NCBI GenBank assembly: GCA_023441625.1
Contig: JAEZOA010000136.1
Location: forward strand, 36,546 to 100,545
Direction: 5' to 3'
Length of the DNA: 64,000 bases
Origin: Bacillota bacterium
GTDB lineage: Bacteria; Bacillota; Clostridia; Acetivibrionales; DSM-1351
Positions 9,251 through 19,130 of this stretch are shown here, piece by piece. Each line of letters starts with the position of its first letter. The first letter of the stretch is position 1. The notes beneath the pieces were generated by a model that saw only the letters and a program-made list of their open reading frames with translations, was not told the DNA's origin and did not search any database. A program made the translations under genes and the position numbers.

Positions 9251-9886
9251 TTAATCCTTTGACATACACACCAGCAATATTCCTTCTTTTATTGTTACTG
9301 TAGCAGTATCCTCTAAAAACTCATTACTTACTCCCCAGGATGTGCCTAAATTCATCGTAGCGTCATTTAGCTTGTATTTTAACCCATTTGTACTAACTCC
9401 AGTAACCTTTAGTGAAATAGGAATAAGTGAGAGCTTATATCCATCTCTTTTTTCCAGTGTGAAAGTTGTATTAAACATGTAAATTTGATTATACTCGTCC
9501 ATAATACATGCCTTAACGCCGGTATCAAGAAGCTTTTTCAGCAATAGTATATTCGCCAAGGAGTGATCAGCTCTAGAGCCTAATGCCCCAATAAACAGCA
9601 ATTCATTTGCTCCCATTTTCAAGGCTTTCTCTATAGCCAGCTCTGAATCCGTCATATCCTTATCTATTGGAAATTTATAAACCTCTACTCCACACTCTGC
9701 AAAGTATTTCAGGTCTTCAGAATTTGCTGAGTCAAAATCACCAATCAGAACATTTGGTTTAATCCCCATTTTTCTCAGGTGTCCTGCTCCTCCATCAACT
9801 GAAATAATATAATCTGAAGGGAGAATGTATTTTTTAAAATAAGTATAATCATTAATAGAGCCATTACAAACAAGAACAGCTTTCAT
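9251..9886 (-). CDS. thiN: Thiamine pyrophosphokinase
   Basis: Transfers pyrophosphate from ATP to thiamine, giving the cofactor thiamine diphosphate. The 211-residue protein shows the family motifs VDGGAGHL (about 31-38), GDFDS (about 49-53), KDMTDSELA (about 80-88) and GALGSRADHSLAN (about 100-112), then a C-terminal beta-rich thiamin-binding domain. A GGAG site precedes the ATG. It is the last gene of the housekeeping cluster, in its usual place after rsgA and rpe. Confidence 0.93.
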   Translation of the reverse strand: MKAVLVCNGSINDYTYFKKYILPSDYIISVDGGAGHLRKMGIKPNVLIGDFDSANSEDLKYFAECGVEVYKFPIDKDMTDSELAIEKALKMGANELLFIGALGSRADHSLANILLLKKLLDTGVKACIMDEYNQIYMFNTTFTLEKRDGYKLSLIPISLKVTGVSTNGLKYKLNDATMNLGTSWGVSNEFLEDTATVTIKEGILLVCMSKD

Positions 9887-9958
9887 TTTCCCTCTCCTAA
9901 TTTTTCTTCAATTTTTGATTTTAAATTTTCTGGTTTGACTTTTATACTATCTTGCATT

Positions 9959-10627
9959 TTATAAAGTATATCTTTGGAAGGAATTTGACTTAAGTTCTTT
10001 AATAGCCTCTCTAACATCAGGCTTATTGTACACAGCAGAACCAGCAACAATAACATTTGCCCCAGCCTTTGTAACTGTAAAAATATTAGTTGCGTCAATG
10101 CCTCCATCCACTTCGATATCTATATTAAGTTTATTTTGAATTATCATACTATTTAATTTTTCCACCTTCTTTGTACAGAAATTTATGTATTTCTGACCAC
10201 CAAAGCCAGGGTTTACAGTCATTAACAAAACCATGTCTATATCCTGTAAAACATAGTCCAACACAGATAGTGGCGTAGCCGGATTAAGGGCAACTCCAAC
10301 TTTTTTTCCAAAACTTTTTATAATCTGAATAGTTCTATTTAGGTGTACAGTTGCTTCTGCATGTACAGTAATTATGTCTGCACCTGCCTTAGCAAACTCT
10401 TCGATATAATCATTTGGTTTTGTAATCATCAGATGTACATCAAAAGGTTTCTCTGTTACTTTTCTTATACACTTAATAACTCCTGGTCCTATTGTAATAT
10501 TGGGGACAAAATTACCATCCATAACATCAATATGAATTAAATCAGCACCATTAACATCCACTTTTTTAATTTCATCACCTAAACATGAAAAATCTGCTGA
10601 TAAAATAGAGGGTGCAATTTTAATCAT
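9959..10627 (-). CDS. rpe: Ribulose-phosphate 3-epimerase
   Basis: Interconverts ribulose 5-phosphate and xylulose 5-phosphate in the pentose phosphate pathway. The 222-residue TIM barrel shows APSILSADF (5-13), the metal and catalytic region HIDVMDGNFVPN, HLMI, VNPGFGGQ and the second catalytic Asp in EVDGGID. An AAGGAG site lies before the ATG. It sits 4 bases after the rsgA stop, so the two are tightly linked. Confidence 0.95.
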   Translation of the reverse strand: MIKIAPSILSADFSCLGDEIKKVDVNGADLIHIDVMDGNFVPNITIGPGVIKCIRKVTEKPFDVHLMITKPNDYIEEFAKAGADIITVHAEATVHLNRTIQIIKSFGKKVGVALNPATPLSVLDYVLQDIDMVLLMTVNPGFGGQKYINFCTKKVEKLNSMIIQNKLNIDIEVDGGIDATNIFTVTKAGANVIVAGSAVYNKPDVREAIKELKSNSFQRYTL

Positions 10628-10631
10628 GCTA

Positions 10632-11540
10632 TCATCTCCTTGATTCCATTTTTTTTGTTTTGTATTGAGGGATATCTTTTAACATCTTATATAGCTGTGA
10701 ATATCTTTGGAATCTACTACTATTTATCTCTCCACGCTTAACAGCCTCTAGAATGTGACATTCTGGTTCTGAAATATGACTACAGGATGTATACTTGCAA
10801 GTATTTAAATAATGTCTGAATTCAGGATAATAGTTTTCCAGTTCAATGTATCGAATGTTTTCCAACTCAAATGAACTAAATCCAGGTGTATCAGCTACAT
10901 ATCCCCCATGTTTGAGTTCTAGTATCTCAGCATGTCTAGTGGTGTGCCTCCCACGCTCTATTTTCTCACTAACACTCCCAGTTTCCATAATCCAAGAATT
11001 CATTATTCGATTAAGAATAGTTGATTTGCCAACTCCTGACTGACCTGCAAAAACACTAGTATGATTTTTTAGTTCTTCTTGTAAAAGCTCGTATCCAATG
11101 TTATTGACAGAGCTGACTTCAATGCATTTATATCCAACCGAGGAATAAATGTCTCTTATTTCATTAGCCAACTCATCCCCCAAATCAATTTTATTTATAC
11201 AAATAATTGCTCGTAACCTTTTCTTTTCCGCTGTTATAAGAAGCTTGTCCAATAGCATAAAATCGGTACTTGGAGCTTTTACTGCTACAATAATTACTAT
11301 CTGGTCGATATTTGCTATAGCTGGTCTCATCAATTCTGAAGAACGGGGCAAAATTTGATCGATTGATCCTAGCTTTTCCTGTTCATCAAGTATGCTGAAC
11401 ATAACCTTATCACCAGGCAGAGGAATTATAGAATTTTTTCTAAAAATTCCTCGGGCCTTACACTCATAAATTTCTTTATTTGTTTCTTCTTTTACGTAAT
11501 AAAAACCACCAATTCCTTTTAGGATTATACCAAGTGGCAA
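10632..11540 (-). CDS. rsgA: Ribosome small subunit-dependent GTPase A
   Basis: A circularly permuted GTPase that matures and proofreads the 30S subunit. Motif order shows the permutation: G4 NKID at 116-119 precedes G1 GQSGVGKS at 166-173 and G3 DTPG at 217-220. An N-terminal OB fold and a C-terminal zinc site (CKYTSCSH...C, about 251-265) are present. The start is a TTG preceded at good spacing by GAGGAGG. The position next to prkC and rpe is the standard Firmicutes arrangement. Confidence 0.95.
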   Translation of the reverse strand: MPLGIILKGIGGFYYVKEETNKEIYECKARGIFRKNSIIPLPGDKVMFSILDEQEKLGSIDQILPRSSELMRPAIANIDQIVIIVAVKAPSTDFMLLDKLLITAEKKRLRAIICINKIDLGDELANEIRDIYSSVGYKCIEVSSVNNIGYELLQEELKNHTSVFAGQSGVGKSTILNRIMNSWIMETGSVSEKIERGRHTTRHAEILELKHGGYVADTPGFSSFELENIRYIELENYYPEFRHYLNTCKYTSCSHISEPECHILEAVKRGEINSSRFQRYSQLYKMLKDIPQYKTKKMESRR

Positions 11541-11596
11541 AAAACAACCTCCTCAACTTGCTTATAGGTTAAACTACTAAATATTTTTTAATAAAC

Positions 11597-13411
11597 TTAT
11601 GGAATTACTTCCTGTTCTGTGCCAGGTGTTGCCGGTGTTGCAGGTGTTGAAGGTGTTGAAGGTGTAGATGGTGTTGCTGGCGTTGTACTTGTAGCTGCTT
11701 GATCTTGAGAATTAGTTGCAGGTGTTGTTGATGCTGCTGGGTCTATCGCAGTGAGGAAAATAGTAACAGCTCCTCCCTCATCTAATTCTTCATATGCATT
11801 TGGTAATTGTCTATAAACAATTCCCGATGTAATTTCAGGTGGTATTATTTTTCCAAGTGCTAGTTTATACTTTGCAAGTTCCTGTTGAGCTTCAGTTTCA
11901 TTCATACCTACTAAATTTGGCACCTTAACTTTCTTGACCTCTGGGCCCTTACTAACATATATTATAACCTCAGTACCTACCTTTACTTCTTGACCAGCTG
12001 GCGGCTCTGTCCTTATAACATAATTAGCGGCTACATCTTTATTGTATTCTTCTTCAATTTTAGTCACTAATGATTCTGCTTTTATTTTCATTTGAGCATC
12101 TTGTTTCTCTCGGTTGATAACATCAGGAACTTTAGCTATTTGAGGACCTTTACTAACCTCAAACTCTATAGGTGTAAACTTCCCATTCTTATACTCGATT
12201 CCTTCTTGTACGCTTTGTTTTAAAATAATGCCCTGTGCTTCGTCACTATCTTTCTCCACCTTAGTAATATCGGTAAAACCCTTTGCAGTTAGCTCCTGCT
12301 TGACCTCTTCATATTGCTTTCCTACGTAGTTTTCCATCCTGTAAACATTATCTTCTTCGCCATTGCTTAACAAACCAATAGTTATAACCAATGCAATTGC
12401 AATTATAATCAGGCTGGTTATTCCAGCAAGCCAATATGTCATATTGTTTTTCTTTTTTTCATTTCTAGCTTCCGATTGTTTATTATTAGTAACATTAGCT
12501 CTTTCTCTATTCTCAATTCCCGAACTATTTACAGCCTGCATTCTAATAGTTGATTCATTTCCAACCATCTTTTGCCCAATAAATCCACCTTGAGGCTGAT
12601 TTAATACTCTGGTTAGATCAATAATCATTGAAGTAGCAGATTGATATCTAAGATTCTGCTCCTTTTGGATAGCCTTCATAATTATCTCATTTACGCCATA
12701 AGGCAAGCTTTGAACATGTTTTATAGGCTCAATTGGTACCTCCTGAATTTGTTTTAATGCCACAGCTACTGGTGTATCACCATCAAAAGGCACCTTACCA
12801 GTAACCATTTCATATAACGCAATACCAAGGGAATATAAATCAGACTTTTCATCGATAAAACCTCCCCTAGCCTGCTCTGGAGAGAAATAATGTACAGAGC
12901 CAATTGTACTTCCAACCATAGTAATTGTAGTAGATGTAACTGCTCTTGCAATTCCAAAATCAGTTACCTTAGCTATACCCTCTTTTGTCATCAAAATATT
13001 ATGAGGCTTTATATCCCTATGTATAATTTTGTTTTTATGAGCATGTTCTATAGCAGAACAAATCTGAATAGTAATTTTAACAGCGTCCTGCCAATTAAGT
13101 GCACCATGCTTATTAATATACTCCTTCAAAGTCATTCCATTTACTAGCTCCATTACAATATAATGGATTTCATCTTGATAACCAACATCATAAATAGACA
13201 CAACATTAGGATGAGAAAGACTGGCAACTGATTGTGCTTCAATATTAAAACGCTTTACAAATTCCTCGTCATTTGCAAACTCATTTCGAAGTATTTTTAA
13301 TGCAACAAATCTGTTTAAAAGAGTATCCTTAGCTTTATAAACGACAGCCATTCCACCGCCGCCGATTCTTTCTAATAATAGATATCTATTACCAAGTATC
13401 TGACCTTCCAT
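11597..13411 (-). CDS. prkC: PASTA-domain Ser/Thr protein kinase
   Basis: Eukaryotic-type membrane kinase that senses peptidoglycan fragments; in Bacillus the homologue triggers spore germination. The kinase domain (about 10-275) has the glycine loop IGGGGMAVVY, Lys39, HRD at 131-133, DFG at 151-153 and SPEQARG. One membrane helix lies at about 323-349, followed by three PASTA repeats (about 357-560). It ends in a low-complexity tail of Pro, Thr and Ser (TPATPSTPSTPSTPATPATP) that probably spans cell wall. A GAGGTG site precedes the ATG. Its cognate phosphatase gene is directly upstream. Confidence 0.96.
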   Translation of the reverse strand: MEGQILGNRYLLLERIGGGGMAVVYKAKDTLLNRFVALKILRNEFANDEEFVKRFNIEAQSVASLSHPNVVSIYDVGYQDEIHYIVMELVNGMTLKEYINKHGALNWQDAVKITIQICSAIEHAHKNKIIHRDIKPHNILMTKEGIAKVTDFGIARAVTSTTITMVGSTIGSVHYFSPEQARGGFIDEKSDLYSLGIALYEMVTGKVPFDGDTPVAVALKQIQEVPIEPIKHVQSLPYGVNEIIMKAIQKEQNLRYQSATSMIIDLTRVLNQPQGGFIGQKMVGNESTIRMQAVNSSGIENRERANVTNNKQSEARNEKKKNNMTYWLAGITSLIIIAIALVITIGLLSNGEEDNVYRMENYVGKQYEEVKQELTAKGFTDITKVEKDSDEAQGIILKQSVQEGIEYKNGKFTPIEFEVSKGPQIAKVPDVINREKQDAQMKIKAESLVTKIEEEYNKDVAANYVIRTEPPAGQEVKVGTEVIIYVSKGPEVKKVKVPNLVGMNETEAQQELAKYKLALGKIIPPEITSGIVYRQLPNAYEELDEGGAVTIFLTAIDPAASTTPATNSQDQAATSTTPATPSTPSTPSTPATPATPGTEQEVIP

Positions 13412-13419
13412 ATTTCACC

Positions 13420-14148
13420 TCAATCAATTCTACCGATAATCACGGTGATATTATCTTCTCCACCTTTATTATTTGCATTTTCAATTAAAGTATCGCATGC
13501 AACCTGTGGATTTTCCTCTTTTGTAATAATTTCCAATATTTTATTCTCTGCTAACATATTTGTTAAGCCGTCAGTGCAAAGGAGAATTTGATCATTTTCA
13601 CAAACATCAATCTCATATGTGTCTACCTGTATATCTGGCTCATACCCAACAGCACGAGTTATTACATTCCTCTGAGGATGATTAACAGCTTCATCCTTAG
13701 TAATAGAACCATTCTTTACCAGCTCTTCTATATATGAATGATCCCAGGTTAATTTCTCTATTTTATTATTTCTTATAAGGTATACTCTACTATCTCCTAC
13801 ATGACCTATGAATAGCTTTTTATTTCTTAAAACAGCAACTATAAGGGTAGTTCCCATACCTTGAGTAGCTTCATCAATCAGAGATAGCTTGTATAGTTCA
13901 TCGTTAACTCTCGTAATAATATGTTTTAAGAGCTCTGATACATCATCTGTCCCCCAGTTTGCCTTAAGTAAATGCTTGCAAACTGAATCAACTGCTTGTT
14001 TACTGGCAACTTCTCCAGATTTATGGCCGCCCATTCCGTCAGCAATAACAAAGCTGTCTGGAACACCTGGATATCCAATCAAAACACTACAGTAATCTTC
14101 ATTTAATTGTCGCTTTAATCCCAAATCTGTTTTAATACCATACTTCAA
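13420..14148 (-). CDS. prpC: PP2C-type Ser/Thr protein phosphatase
   Basis: Dephosphorylates targets of the PrkC kinase encoded next to it. Metal-binding motifs are visible: DGMGGHKSGE, GHVGDSRVY, a LLCTDGLTN block and the C-terminal GGEDNITVI. I choose the TTG at 14148 because AGGAG lies 8 bases upstream and the resulting KYGIKTDLG start matches the family; the GTG at 14157 overlaps the Shine-Dalgarno site and is less likely. The stop is 8 bases before prkC. Confidence 0.94.
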   Translation of the reverse strand: MKYGIKTDLGLKRQLNEDYCSVLIGYPGVPDSFVIADGMGGHKSGEVASKQAVDSVCKHLLKANWGTDDVSELLKHIITRVNDELYKLSLIDEATQGMGTTLIVAVLRNKKLFIGHVGDSRVYLIRNNKIEKLTWDHSYIEELVKNGSITKDEAVNHPQRNVITRAVGYEPDIQVDTYEIDVCENDQILLCTDGLTNMLAENKILEIITKEENPQVACDTLIENANNKGGEDNITVIIGRID

Positions 14149-14190
14149 ATAAATCACTCCTGAAACAAACTTAAAAAACTAAAATAAATA

Positions 14191-15219
14191 TTACTCTCTA
14201 TCTTGTCTATTCTTTCTCAGTTGTCCACAAGCTGCGTTAATATCACTCCCAAGCTCTCTCCTTACAGTAGTTTCAATGCCTTTTGATTCCATAATATTTT
14301 TAAAACTATCTATGTGAACTCGTGAACTTTTTTTATAGCCATTGCCCTTTACTGAATTTACAGGTATTAAATTTACATGACAAAGCATTCCTTTTAATAA
14401 TCCAGCTAAGTCTTTTGCATCCTGTTCTGAATCATTTTCTCCTGCAATCATTGCATATTCAAAAGTAATTCTTCTTTTTGTGCTCTCAGTATATATCTTA
14501 CATGCTGCAATTAATTTGTCAATAGAAAAAGACTTGTTTATAGGCATCATTTCAGAGCGTTTATCATCTCTAGGACTATGCAGAGATACTGATAAAGTAA
14601 TTGGAATATTCTCTTTCGCAAGCTGTAAAATCTTTGGTACAACACCACAAGTGGAAAGAGAAATATTTCTCAACCCTATCATTAATCCATCTGGATGATT
14701 TATAATTCTTAAAAATTTAATTACATTATCGTAATTATCAAGTGGCTCACCTATCCCCATTAATACAACATGCCCTATTCTGTTACCCGAATCCTCCTGC
14801 ATAGTTAAAACCTGATCAAGCATTTCACCTGCTGTCAGATTTCTAGAGAAATTTGCTCCTGTTGAAGCACAAAACTTGCAGCCCATTCGACAGCCAGCTT
14901 GTGATGAAATACATGCAGTAAAGCCGTATTTATATTTCATTAACACACTTTCAATTATATTGCCATCGTCAAGTTCAAATAAATACTTGACTGTGGAATC
15001 TATCTGGGATTCCAGCTTGTTATCAATCTTAATTCTGCTGATCTTGAATTCCTTTCCAAGCTCTTGTCTATGCTGCTTAGAAATGTTCGTCATTTCATCT
15101 ATTGTTTTTATTCCGCTATTTACCCACTTAAATATTTGTTTCGCTCTAAACTTTTGGTGACCCATTTCGGAAAGCACATTTTCTAATTCTTCCAAGGTCA
15201 TATCCATTAAATTTTTCAT
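14191..15219 (-). CDS. rlmN: Dual-specificity 23S rRNA/tRNA adenine-2 methyltransferase RlmN
   Basis: Radical SAM enzyme that methylates C2 of A2503 in 23S rRNA and A37 in some tRNAs. The iron-sulfur motif CRMGCKFC (CxxxCxxC) lies at about residues 110-117, the GEPLDNYDNV motif follows, and the methyl-carrying Cys is in AACGQL near the C-terminus. The ATG at 15219 is chosen because GGGAGG lies just upstream; a TTG at 15237 would place that site inside the gene. Confidence 0.95.
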   Translation of the reverse strand: MKNLMDMTLEELENVLSEMGHQKFRAKQIFKWVNSGIKTIDEMTNISKQHRQELGKEFKISRIKIDNKLESQIDSTVKYLFELDDGNIIESVLMKYKYGFTACISSQAGCRMGCKFCASTGANFSRNLTAGEMLDQVLTMQEDSGNRIGHVVLMGIGEPLDNYDNVIKFLRIINHPDGLMIGLRNISLSTCGVVPKILQLAKENIPITLSVSLHSPRDDKRSEMMPINKSFSIDKLIAACKIYTESTKRRITFEYAMIAGENDSEQDAKDLAGLLKGMLCHVNLIPVNSVKGNGYKKSSRVHIDSFKNIMESKGIETTVRRELGSDINAACGQLRKNRQDRE

Positions 15220-15311
15220 TTTTCCTCCCTGCGACAATACCTGAAAAAACCCGTGAGGCTTTTTGATATGCGAAATTCATGATGTTTGCAATAAATGTAA
15301 CCCTCACATTT

Positions 15312-16661
15312 TTATATTTCCCTAATCATTTTACTTATAAAAAAACCATCTGTCTGATTAATGTTTGAATATAGTTGAATATATCCATCTTTTGAACTAT
15401 CTATTTTTAGATTATCAGGCAATATATTTTCAAAGCCTATCAATTTAAACTGATTATTTTCTGCAAGAAATTCAGAAACAATATTTATATTTTCTTCTGG
15501 TTGAATTGTGCAGGTGCTATATACCAAGCACCCTCCTACTTTCAAATACTGTGAGGCATTAGAGAGTATCTTTCTTTGCAAGCTGACAAGCTCATCTAAC
15601 TCAGTAATGTTCTTTGAGTACTTGATATCTGGTTTTTTCCTTATTATTCCTAAGCCTGAACAAGGCGCATCAACTAATACCTTATCAGCTTTGCCTAGCA
15701 TTGTACTATCAAGCTCACATGCATCAAAACACTCTGTTTTTATTATATCAATTCCTAGTCTTACGGCTGCGTTATCAATCAGCTTAAGCTTATGTGGATG
15801 TAAATCTCGTGCTATTATTGTTCCTTTATTATTCATAAGCTGTGCCATGTGTGTTGCTTTGCCGCCAGGTGCACTGCATACGTCCATAACCAACTCACCC
15901 TCTTTGGGATCAAGGACTCTGCTTGCAAGCATGGAGCTTTCATCCTGCACCTGAAAAAGACCGTTTTTAAAGGCTTTAAGTTTTGTAATAGAAGATGGAT
16001 TTTCTAAAATAACTGCTTCTTCTAAGTATTTCCATTTTCTTGTTTTTATACCTTCTTTATGCAAGGCCTGTACCAGCTCATTCCTCATTGTTTTAATTGT
16101 GTTTACTCTTATAGTAAAATCAGGCACCTCATTATTGCTTTTTAACAGTGCTTCAGTAAACTCAACCCCAAAAAGTGAAATCCATTTCTCAACCATCCAT
16201 ATTGGATGTGAATAAATTATACTAAAATATTCGGCTCCATTAGCTTTATCAGGATAAGGAAGGTTATTAATATTTTTTGACACATTTCGAAGCACTGCAT
16301 TTACAAAGCGGCTCGAAGCCTGGTGCCCATACCTCTTTGCAAGTTCAACACTGGTATTGCAGGCTGCTGATACTGGTATTTTATCAGTATGCAGCAATTG
16401 ATATATTCCTAATCTTAATATATTGACAATCCAAGGTGATAATTTTTTCATTTTCACACTTGAATATTTTCCGATTAAATAGTCGATTTCCAATAACCAT
16501 TTAACTGTTCCATATACAAGGTCTGTTATAAAGGCTCTATCTAATTCCCTTAGATTTCCCCCCTCTAAATATTTATTAATAGATATGTTTGAATAAGCAC
16601 TATTTTCATTAATATCGTATAAAATCTTTAAAGCTGTCTCTCTAGCTATGTCTATTGCCAT
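15312..16661 (-). CDS. rsmB: 16S rRNA (cytosine-967-C5)-methyltransferase
   Basis: Methylates C967 of 16S rRNA. An N-terminal NusB-like RNA-binding domain (about 1-140) is followed by a Rossmann methyltransferase domain with the SAM loop DVCSAPGGKATHMAQ, the DAPCSGLGIIRKKPD motif and the catalytic Cys in YSTCTI. A GGAG site 7 bases before the ATG at 16661 decides the start over the GTG at 16664. About 450 residues is the normal length. Confidence 0.95.
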   Translation of the reverse strand: MAIDIARETALKILYDINENSAYSNISINKYLEGGNLRELDRAFITDLVYGTVKWLLEIDYLIGKYSSVKMKKLSPWIVNILRLGIYQLLHTDKIPVSAACNTSVELAKRYGHQASSRFVNAVLRNVSKNINNLPYPDKANGAEYFSIIYSHPIWMVEKWISLFGVEFTEALLKSNNEVPDFTIRVNTIKTMRNELVQALHKEGIKTRKWKYLEEAVILENPSSITKLKAFKNGLFQVQDESSMLASRVLDPKEGELVMDVCSAPGGKATHMAQLMNNKGTIIARDLHPHKLKLIDNAAVRLGIDIIKTECFDACELDSTMLGKADKVLVDAPCSGLGIIRKKPDIKYSKNITELDELVSLQRKILSNASQYLKVGGCLVYSTCTIQPEENINIVSEFLAENNQFKLIGFENILPDNLKIDSSKDGYIQLYSNINQTDGFFISKMIREI

Positions 16662-16761
16662 CACTTTTCTCCGATGCTAATCTTTCAATATTGTTCACTA
16701 AAATTAATCGCTATTCTTATCTGACCTTCAAGCAAAAGCAAAATACAAAATATATATTCTA

Positions 16762-17517
16762 CTAAAATGTGAGTTGCTCTATTCTCCGCTGTATTGCATC
16801 AATATCCACATCTGTATTATAGCAAGGCCCATTTGGTTGCTTGTTAGTAACACCAACTACTGGTATCCCTCTGACATCTGAAATTCCACTCATCAAGTCT
16901 CTTTCACAGGCAACGGAAATTATAAGCCTTGGCCTATTTTTCTTAATAATATTTCGTGCTACAGTTCCTCCTGTTGCAATATAAATGTTAATATTTTTTT
17001 GCTCAGCATACTCCATCAATGCTCCAATTTTGCATTTTCCGCATCTCTTGCACAATTTTGGATTATTAGTCACCTTTAGTCCACATTCACTATTTTGCAG
17101 GCAGTGAGGCAAAAGCAGCATAATATCCTGTGCTTTATACTTCTTATTCTCAGAATCAACCACAATATTATTCAACTCAATATAAAAATATCGAATACTT
17201 TTTCTTGTTTTATTATTTGCCTTAGTCAGTAGTAGCGCTACAGGCAGCATAACCCTCAAGCCCAATTTGGTAAGTGTTAAAAAAAAGCCACTAGCTCTTT
17301 TTCTTTTGTATGTATAAATTATAGAAACAACCATTACTGCTGATACTAAAATACAAACACAAATGGCAATAATAAAGACCATTAGTATTGTATTATACAC
17401 ACTTATAGATGCATATGCATATGCAATACTAAAGACCGCTAACAGCGCTATAAATGCTGCCAAAATAATTATTGCTGTCCGAATAAATACTTTTATATTA
17501 CTTTCCAAGCTTTTCAC
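16762..17517 (-). CDS. DUF116 membrane protein
   Basis: The 251-residue protein has two N-terminal membrane helices (about 10-35 and 40-68) and a cytoplasmic cysteine-rich domain. The block LPHCLQNSEC followed by CKRCGKCKIG (about 136-165) suggests an iron-sulfur or zinc site. The C-terminal part (IATGGTVARNIIKK, SVACERDLMSGI) is characteristic of DUF116. Function is unknown, but the family is regularly found between fmt and rsmB in Clostridia, as here. The GTG start lies inside the 3' end of fmt (20-base overlap), so translation is probably coupled. Confidence 0.88.
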   Translation of the reverse strand: MKSLESNIKVFIRTAIIILAAFIALLAVFSIAYAYASISVYNTILMVFIIAICVCILVSAVMVVSIIYTYKRKRASGFFLTLTKLGLRVMLPVALLLTKANNKTRKSIRYFYIELNNIVVDSENKKYKAQDIMLLLPHCLQNSECGLKVTNNPKLCKRCGKCKIGALMEYAEQKNINIYIATGGTVARNIIKKNRPRLIISVACERDLMSGISDVRGIPVVGVTNKQPNGPCYNTDVDIDAIQRRIEQLTF

Positions 17518-18433
17518 CTACATCTATTTGATGTCCTCTAATGTAATCACTTACGCTCATCCTTTTTGAGGAATCAAACTGGATCTCTTTAATCAAAATA
17601 AATGTATCTGAACACTTAACTAAAATTCCTTCTCTATCAACCTGAGCTATTTCACCATCAGCAAGCTTTGATTCCATATATGGAACTAGGCTAGTTCGCC
17701 AAATTCTCATTCTATTTCCATTTAAATAAGTATATGCCCCAGGCCAAGGCGCTGTTCCTCTTACTAGATTGTGTACTTGCTGTGCAGTCTTCGTCCATTC
17801 GATAAGACCAAGCTCTTTTGACATTAAAGGAGCATATGAAGACAAAGCTTCTATCTGCGGTTTTCTCTCAAGTGACCCATTTACTAATTGAGTTAAAGTA
17901 TTTTTTAATACCTCAGCTCCTAAAACAGCCATTTTATCATTTAGTTCACCAGCAGTAATATTATCGTCTATATTCAACTCACTACTGAGTAACATATCAC
18001 CAGTGTCTAAACCCACATCAGTGAACATAGTAGTAATTCCAGTAATTTTTTCACCATTTATTATTGCCCAATTTATTGGGGCAGCACCCCTATAAGCAGG
18101 CAACAGTGAACCATGGACATTAATGCAGCCTAATGTCGGAACCTCTAATAACTCCTTTGAAAGAATCTTTCCGTAGGCAGCAGTAACAAGTAAATCTGGG
18201 CCAAGTGCTCTAATCTGCTCCACAAATTCAGGTGTCTTTATCTTGCTGGGTTGGAGTACATCAATACCATGTTCGATTGCAATCTCTTTTACTGGAGGAG
18301 CACAGAACTTGTTACCTCTTCCCTTTGGTTTATCAGGTTGAGTTACTGCAGCTATTACGTGATATCCCTCTTTAATAAGCATTTCAAGGCTAGGAACAGC
18401 AAACTCCGGTGTACCCATAAAAACTATTTTCAA
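17498..18433 (-). CDS. fmt: Methionyl-tRNA formyltransferase
   Basis: Formylates initiator Met-tRNA with 10-formyl-tetrahydrofolate. Visible motifs are KIVFMGTPEFAVPSL at the start, NVHGSLLPAYRGAAPINWA with the catalytic His and Arg, and DVGLDTGDML; the C-terminal OB domain binds tRNA. I place the start at the TTG at 18433, which gives the canonical MKIVFMGTP. The GTG at 18445 lies almost on top of the GGGAG site. Deformylase is encoded directly upstream, so the formylation and deformylation genes are co-transcribed. Confidence 0.95.
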   Translation of the reverse strand: MKIVFMGTPEFAVPSLEMLIKEGYHVIAAVTQPDKPKGRGNKFCAPPVKEIAIEHGIDVLQPSKIKTPEFVEQIRALGPDLLVTAAYGKILSKELLEVPTLGCINVHGSLLPAYRGAAPINWAIINGEKITGITTMFTDVGLDTGDMLLSSELNIDDNITAGELNDKMAVLGAEVLKNTLTQLVNGSLERKPQIEALSSYAPLMSKELGLIEWTKTAQQVHNLVRGTAPWPGAYTYLNGNRMRIWRTSLVPYMESKLADGEIAQVDREGILVKCSDTFILIKEIQFDSSKRMSVSDYIRGHQIDVGEKLGK

Positions 18434-18487
18434 AATAAACTTCACTCTCCCACTTCAATAATATTTCTAACTTTTCGAGGATGAAGT

Positions 18488-18958
18488 TTACATATCCTCT
18501 AGTTCTTTGCCCGTATACATTTTGTGAGCCTTATCCTTGTATAATATTCCGTCAAGATGATCAAGTTCGTGGCAAATAGCTCTTGCAAATAATTCATCGG
18601 CCTCAACAATGACTGTCTCACCATTAATATCTGTATATTTAGCCTTTACGTGCATAGGCCTCTTAACCTCTCCAGATGTTCCAGGTATACTAAGACAGCC
18701 TTCAGGCCCATCCTGTTCTCCGCTTTGCTCAAGTATCTCCGGATTTATCATTTCAAACAGACCATTTCCAACATCAATAGTAACTATTCTCTTTAGTATT
18801 CCAATTTGAGGAGCAGCTAGACCAACTCCATCTGCTTTATACATGGTATCAGCCATATCTTCAATAAGTGTAAGTATTTTGTTATCAATTTTCTCAACTG
18901 GCCGACTCTTTTTTCTTAAGATTTCATCTCCGTCAACTCTTATTTCTCTGTATGCCAT
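18488..18958 (-). CDS. def: Peptide deformylase
   Basis: Removes the N-formyl group from nascent proteins. All three metal-site motifs are present in the 156-residue protein: GVGLAAP (44-50), EGCLS (with the metal Cys) near 86-90 and HELDH (130-134). The ATG at 18958 has GGAGGTTG upstream; the longer frame to 19009 lacks such a site and adds 17 atypical residues. Confidence 0.96.
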   Translation of the reverse strand: MAYREIRVDGDEILRKKSRPVEKIDNKILTLIEDMADTMYKADGVGLAAPQIGILKRIVTIDVGNGLFEMINPEILEQSGEQDGPEGCLSIPGTSGEVKRPMHVKAKYTDINGETVIVEADELFARAICHELDHLDGILYKDKAHKMYTGKELEDM

Positions 18959-19130
18959 GCTACAACCTCCAAATGTTATATAAATAAAATCAATACATAT
19001 TATTCCCATTTACTTCCACTAGCTAACACTTTATAAGCTTATACTAAATTTCTATCTGCCATTCTATATTCTATAACTAGAATAAGTATATTTAAATGTA
19101 GTAGTAGCTTTTACAAATATTTTTATTCTA

